Assembly: GCA_934247125.1 (NCBI GenBank)
Contig: CAKQIZ010000073.1
Coordinates: 1-9,631, forward strand
Source: an uncultured Clostridia bacterium
GTDB lineage: Bacteria; Bacillota; Clostridia; Peptostreptococcales; Anaerovoracaceae
Reading direction: 5' to 3'
Length of the DNA stretch: 9,631 nucleotides
This document shows positions 6,536 through 9,631 of the stretch, piece after piece. A program made the translations under genes and the position numbers. Each line of letters starts with the position of its first letter. The stretch's first letter is position 1. A model generated the notes under the pieces. The model was not told where the DNA came from, did no database searches, and saw only the letters and a list, made by a program, of their open reading frames with translations.

Positions 6536-7318
6536 TCAGATCCATCCCTGATACGGCCTCTGCATCGCTGCGTTATTGAGCCATTTTATCAGTGTTATAA
6601 AATCAAAGACGAGTTTTCCTGTAGCTGCCTGTACATCTGATGCATATGGAGGCATATCACTGCATTCGAGCAGTATCGCACCTATATCAGGATTGTCTTC
6701 ACACAGCTTTACTGCTGCAGCTACCACTTCTCTTCTCGTTCCCTCATTATCGAAACTGCCCCGATCCTCCATGATGGCCGAAAAATTCTCACCCCTGCGA
6801 AGATCAGCTATCACAAGCCCTTCCGGGTCATCTACACCGCAACTTTTCAGCAGGCTGTCACTTACTGCTGCCGCATTGGCTGTGAGGATACCTATTTTTT
6901 CATTGCTCTTGATCACTGAACGTATCCACGGGATCTGGACAAGACTCGAAAGAGCTACAGGTATATCCATAGCGTCGGCAAGCTGTCTGTGAAAGTGACC
7001 AAAAAAGCCGCAGGCAGCCGATATTGCTCTTACCCCTTCTTTTTCGAGCTGTTTCGCCGCTTTAAGAATGTATTCAAATACTTCCGGTGAACCGCTGTGA
7101 AGAGTCGGCGTATCTAGCCCTTCCACTGCCCTGAATCTTACAGGAAAATCATACGTCCAGGCATTGACGACATTCCCGGGAACAAGCGGATACCACACAT
7201 TATCCAGATGGAGTATCCCTATACCGTATCCTGCTATATTCTGTCCCTTTGGCATGTCGATCCACTGGCTCTCTTTTTTTTCTGCGGACATAAGTCCATA
7301 TACTGTTTTGTTTTTCAT
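6536..7318 (-). CDS. Asp/Glu/hydantoin racemase superfamily protein
   Basis: The 260-residue protein is of the size and pattern of the two-domain Asp/Glu racemase superfamily, which includes aspartate and glutamate racemases, hydantoin racemase, arylmalonate decarboxylase and maleate isomerase. Two cysteines in matching places, Cys103 in 'SAACGFFGHF' and Cys219 in 'LLECSDMPPYA', are the likely acid/base pair, so a cofactor-independent racemase or epimerase is plausible. 'IGILTAN' (142-148) is the typical start of the second domain. The N-terminal part (residues 1-75) is well ordered and the C-terminus ends in 'YQGWI'. ATG 7318 is chosen because AGAGG lies upstream on the minus strand (about 7326-7330) and the conserved region begins here; a GTG at 7399 would add 27 residues of poor character. 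The gene follows the DapA-family gene after a 147-base gap and precedes the transporter. Substrate is unknown; an isomerase or decarboxylase role is also possible. Confidence 0.82.
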   Translation of the reverse strand: MKNKTVYGLMSAEKKESQWIDMPKGQNIAGYGIGILHLDNVWYPLVPGNVVNAWTYDFPVRFRAVEGLDTPTLHSGSPEVFEYILKAAKQLEKEGVRAISAACGFFGHFHRQLADAMDIPVALSSLVQIPWIRSVIKSNEKIGILTANAAAVSDSLLKSCGVDDPEGLVIADLRRGENFSAIMEDRGSFDNEGTRREVVAAAVKLCEDNPDIGAILLECSDMPPYASDVQAATGKLVFDFITLIKWLNNAAMQRPYQGWI

Positions 7319-7465
7319 TCGATATACCTCTGAAATCTCTCCGTTGAAACCTACTTGTGTACAGCATCCTGCCGGAGCACCGGAGCATTTTTCATGCACC
7401 GCCCGGCGCCGTGATGTCCGGTACTCTGACAGGCTGTATTGCCGATCACGCCGCTTTGCAGCACT
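7319..7465 (-). other. 147-base intra-operon gap with short hairpins and a tandem repeat
   Basis: This is the widest gap in an otherwise compact operon. It contains a perfect tandem duplication of CCGGAGCA on the + strand (7372-7379 and 7380-7387), a small hairpin GCAT/ATGC (7385-7388/7394-7397) with an A/T-rich loop, and further CCGG/GGCGCC-rich dyads around 7400-7425. An in-frame GTG at 7399 would make the racemase-like protein longer, but it lacks family support. An attenuator or mRNA processing site is possible. I see no gene here. Confidence 0.4.
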
Positions 7466-8356
7466 TTACAGATCGTAACCCAGCTTGATGAGTTCTTCCT
7501 TCATCGATGCCTTGAGTTCATCGGAAGCCACAGGAAGCGGTTTTCTGCAGATGCCGCCCGGTACGCCGAGCATTTCCATCATTGCTTTTACAGGAGCCGG
7601 ATAAGGCTCTGCTTCCATTGCTGTATAAAGCTTTGCCATGCTCATGCATAATTCTGTTGCTTCTTCCTGTCTGCCATCTTTGAACAGTTCATACATCAAC
7701 GCATATTCTTTAGGCAGTGCATTCATCAGGATCGCGAACCCGCCTTCTGCGCCGATGGACAATGCCGGCAGGATAGTGTGCTCGTAGCCCTGGAATACTG
7801 TGAAATTTTCGTTGTTTCTTGTCAGTGCGATAGTTTCCGATGTATGTATCATGTCAGAAGTGTCTTTAAGCGATACTATGTTTTCATGCTCTGCCAGCTC
7901 TGCGATAAGTTCAGGTGCCAGCTCTACTCCCGTTGCGAGCGGATTGTTGTATATAACGATGCCTACTCTGGAGTTGTCTGCGATCTCGATAAAGAAATTC
8001 TTCACCTCTTCTTCTGTTGTCGGCTGATAATACGGCGGCAATACGAGCCCCCACTCTGCGCCGCAGTCTGCAGCGAAATTCGCAAGTTCGACAGTATCTT
8101 TTGCTGTGTAGCAGCCTACGCCTGCGAGAACAGGAACTCTTCCCGCTGTCTGTTCAAGTCCGACCCTGATGACTTCCTTCTGCTCATCTAGCGACATAGT
8201 GTGATACTCGCCCGTGCTTCCCGATATCAGTATGCCGTCGAGTCCTCCGTCGATGACGAAATCAATGCACTTTCGCAGTGAATCAAAGTTGATGCTCTGG
8301 TCTTCATTGAATGGTGTTACGATTGGTACAAACATTCCTCTTGGTGCTGTTTTCAT
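7466..8356 (-). CDS. DapA/N-acetylneuraminate lyase family Schiff-base lyase (not a true DHDPS)
   Basis: This is a 296-residue TIM-barrel class I aldolase-family protein. The family forms a Schiff base between a lysine and a 2-oxo acid; here Lys164 in 'VSLKDTSD' is the expected residue and Tyr136 in 'YNNP' (136-139) the proton relay. The carboxylate loop is 'GSTGEYHTMS' (46-55). In dihydrodipicolinate synthase an Arg two residues after the 'YNxP' Pro (Arg138 of E. coli) binds aspartate semialdehyde; here the spot is Ala141 ('YNNPLATG'), so lysine synthesis is unlikely. Relatives act as aldolases or as dehydratases/deaminases, for example 1-pyrroline-4-hydroxy-2-carboxylate deaminase of hydroxyproline breakdown, which would fit the neighbouring dehydrogenase genes. 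AAAGGAG (8368-8362) five bases before ATG 8356 sets the start, and it overlaps the TGA of the upstream gene, implying coupling. An in-frame GTG at 8371 is rejected. The exact reaction is inference. Confidence 0.88.
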   Translation of the reverse strand: MKTAPRGMFVPIVTPFNEDQSINFDSLRKCIDFVIDGGLDGILISGSTGEYHTMSLDEQKEVIRVGLEQTAGRVPVLAGVGCYTAKDTVELANFAADCGAEWGLVLPPYYQPTTEEEVKNFFIEIADNSRVGIVIYNNPLATGVELAPELIAELAEHENIVSLKDTSDMIHTSETIALTRNNENFTVFQGYEHTILPALSIGAEGGFAILMNALPKEYALMYELFKDGRQEEATELCMSMAKLYTAMEAEPYPAPVKAMMEMLGVPGGICRKPLPVASDELKASMKEELIKLGYDL

Positions 8357-8367
8357 TTTTTCTCCTT

Positions 8368-9543
8368 TCACATTTCCCTGAATCTTGAAAAGCTCAGCTT
8401 TTCAATGTCAAAATCAGTTTCTTCGCCCGCCATGAGCTGACTCACCATCTTGCCTGTGATCGCCGACAGACTGATGCCGTCACCTTCATGCCCCGCAGCG
8501 ATATAGTATCCCGGCACCTCGTCTACTGCAGATACTATAGGCAGATGATCCGATACGAACGGTCTCATACCTGCATAAGTCCTGATACAATTGATTTCCC
8601 TGATGACAGGGAAGAATCTGATTACTCTTTCCGCTTCTGCCTGCATTACTTCGATCTCCGAATCGATATTGTATCCCTTGAATTCTCTGTTGCTGCCCAG
8701 CATGAAATTTCCTGCCGGAGTCGGCTCGATAACCATGGCGACATTGTTTCTTTCGATCCTCTCGCTGACATCTCTCCTGAATTCGATATCGTCGAACTTC
8801 GACATCATGTATCCGAATTCCTGTACCTTCTGATGAACGACCGGATTGCCTCTCTCCGAGATCATGATCAGACCTTTTCTAGGCTTGATAGGGATGTCTA
8901 TACCAACCATCCTTCCAAGCATCGGAGCCCATACGCCGCCACAGTTGACGATATTTTCGGTTTTATACGTTCCGCGGTCTGTCACAAGTCCTGCTACCTT
9001 GCCATTTTCAAGCTGCACGTCTTTTACTTCGTGATGAGAAAGAACGTCTGCACCCATTCTTTTCAGCTCTTCAACAAATGCAAAGCACAGCTTGTACGGG
9101 TTGATCCCGAGGTCAGGATCTGACCAGAAACCACCGATAAGATCTCTGGCAAGATACGGCTCCTTTTCAAAGATCTCTTTCTGATCCAGCATCCACATGT
9201 CATATCCGTCAGCCTGCTGCTGCTTTACATACTGCTCTGCGCACTCGAGCTCTACATCAGTCTCGCATACATACAGACAGCCTCTCTGAACATAGTCAAA
9301 GTCATATGACAGTTCTTCTCTGAGTTCTTTGAACCTCTGTATACTTGCAAAACCCTGCTTCGTATCTATTCCCGGCTCTTTGTCACAGATGAGTGCTACC
9401 GCATCACAGTGGCTGGATGTGCCGCTCGCGATGTCTCCTCTTTCTACCAGAGCTACCTTGAATCCTTTTTTGCAAAGGTGGTATGCTACGCTTGTTCCGA
9501 TGACGCCTCCGCCGATCACCATTACGTCATAGTTATTCATCAT
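8368..9543 (-). CDS. FAD-dependent DAO-family oxidoreductase (beta-type subunit of an amino/imino-acid dehydrogenase)
   Basis: The 391-residue protein begins with the Rossmann dinucleotide motif 'VIGGGVIGTSVAYHL' (residues 9-23), continues with 'ASGTSSHCDAVALICDKEPG' (39-58), and ends with 'TYAGMRPFVSDHLPIVS' (322-338) and 'GHEGDGISLSAITG' (351-364). These are typical of the DAO fold in DadA, sarcosine oxidase beta, OoxB, HcnC and the catalytic subunit of heteromeric D-hydroxyproline dehydrogenase. It should oxidise a D-amino or secondary amino acid and pass electrons to its partner flavoprotein. The partner is probably the gene just upstream, whose last codons overlap this start. GGGAGGTG (9554-9547) precedes tandem ATGs at 9543 and 9540; the second has the better spacing, so the protein may be one residue shorter. 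The frame extends to a TTG at 9558 before the ribosome binding site, which I reject. Substrate is not determined. Confidence 0.88.
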   Translation of the reverse strand: MMNNYDVMVIGGGVIGTSVAYHLCKKGFKVALVERGDIASGTSSHCDAVALICDKEPGIDTKQGFASIQRFKELREELSYDFDYVQRGCLYVCETDVELECAEQYVKQQQADGYDMWMLDQKEIFEKEPYLARDLIGGFWSDPDLGINPYKLCFAFVEELKRMGADVLSHHEVKDVQLENGKVAGLVTDRGTYKTENIVNCGGVWAPMLGRMVGIDIPIKPRKGLIMISERGNPVVHQKVQEFGYMMSKFDDIEFRRDVSERIERNNVAMVIEPTPAGNFMLGSNREFKGYNIDSEIEVMQAEAERVIRFFPVIREINCIRTYAGMRPFVSDHLPIVSAVDEVPGYYIAAGHEGDGISLSAITGKMVSQLMAGEETDFDIEKLSFSRFREM

Positions 9544-9631
9544 CTTCACCTCCCGCAAGTGAGCCGAATGTGACCGGTCTTACCGGCGGCCTTGAAGTGT
9601 TCCTGCTTATCTCTTCCGCAGTCTCTCCGAG
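9533..9631 (-). CDS. C-terminus of an NAD(P)/FAD oxidoreductase, OoxA/HcnB-like (5' end outside window)
   Basis: Only the last 32 residues are present, ending at TAA (9535-9533). The ending 'SRPPVRPVTFGSLA' with a short acidic tail resembles the C-terminal 'RPPxRPxxLGxLA' of the NAD(P)/FAD-dependent alpha subunits of opine oxidase, hydrogen-cyanide synthase and D-hydroxyproline dehydrogenase. In these it follows a BFD-like [2Fe-2S] domain. 'LGETAEEIS' just before fits the linker after the iron-sulfur domain. It overlaps the ATG of the next gene by 8-11 bases, as expected for stoichiometric subunits made by coupled translation. A second frame is also open here but shows no family resemblance. 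The call rests on a short segment plus context, and the diagnostic cysteines lie outside the window. Confidence 0.6.
   Translation of the reverse strand, partial: LGETAEEISRNTSRPPVRPVTFGSLAGGEDDE

Noticed and set aside
8488..9123. 211-codon + strand frame opposite the DAO-family gene
   Set aside because: It is antisense to a clearly conserved flavoprotein, and its translation is rich in Arg, His, Tyr and Cys without any recognisable domain.
1..9631. Search for CRISPR repeats, tRNA or rRNA genes, transposases, phage genes and attachment sites
   Set aside because: No regularly spaced repeats, cloverleaf sequences, IS-type terminal repeats or transposase motifs were seen. The region looks like ordinary metabolic chromosome.

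Overview
The window reads as chromosomal DNA from an anaerobic, amino-acid-fermenting Firmicute (class Clostridia, order Eubacteriales). Three things support this: strong AGGAGG-type ribosome binding sites, a butyrate/acetate-type family I CoA-transferase, and a CBS/DRTGG-containing family II pyrophosphatase beside an amino-acid degradation operon. Genus cannot be fixed from the sequence alone. I see no insertion sequence, tRNA, rRNA, CRISPR array or phage gene.

Left part (1-2135, + strand). The window opens inside the C-terminal DNA-binding domain of a PucR/CdaR-type regulator. A 295-base intergenic stretch follows, with several nested GC-rich stem-loops (325-477) and then an AT-rich promoter region (about 505-616). 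A complete acetyl-CoA hydrolase/transferase family CoA-transferase (617-1972) comes next. A strong bidirectional stem-loop terminator (2069-2121) separates it from the convergent next gene.

Middle (2136-4730). A CBS-DRTGG-CBS regulated Mn-dependent inorganic pyrophosphatase (minus) is divergent from a ThrH-type phosphoserine phosphatase/homoserine phosphotransferase (plus). The 327-base divergent region carries an extended -10 promoter candidate for each gene.

Right part (4908-9631, all minus strand). This is a six-gene operon that continues beyond the window. In transcription order it holds: the C-terminus of an NAD(P)/FAD oxidoreductase of the opine oxidase/hydrogen-cyanide synthase/D-hydroxyproline dehydrogenase subunit type; a DAO-family FAD oxidoreductase; a DapA-family lyase; an Asp/Glu-racemase-superfamily protein; an 11-TM neurotransmitter:sodium symporter (NSS); and a MetS-like small NSS subunit. 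The first genes are coupled by overlaps or by a Shine-Dalgarno sequence placed across a stop codon. The layout suggests Na+-driven uptake of an amino or imino acid, possible stereo-inversion, flavin-dependent oxidation by a heteromeric dehydrogenase, and a Schiff-base lyase step. It resembles trans-4-hydroxyproline catabolic clusters, but an Asp/Glu-racemase-type protein stands among the visible genes and no proline-racemase-fold epimerase is seen. The substrate is therefore open, and this is the most interesting part of the window. The CoA-transferase could handle the acyl-CoA end of amino-acid fermentation, but no sequence evidence links it to the operon.
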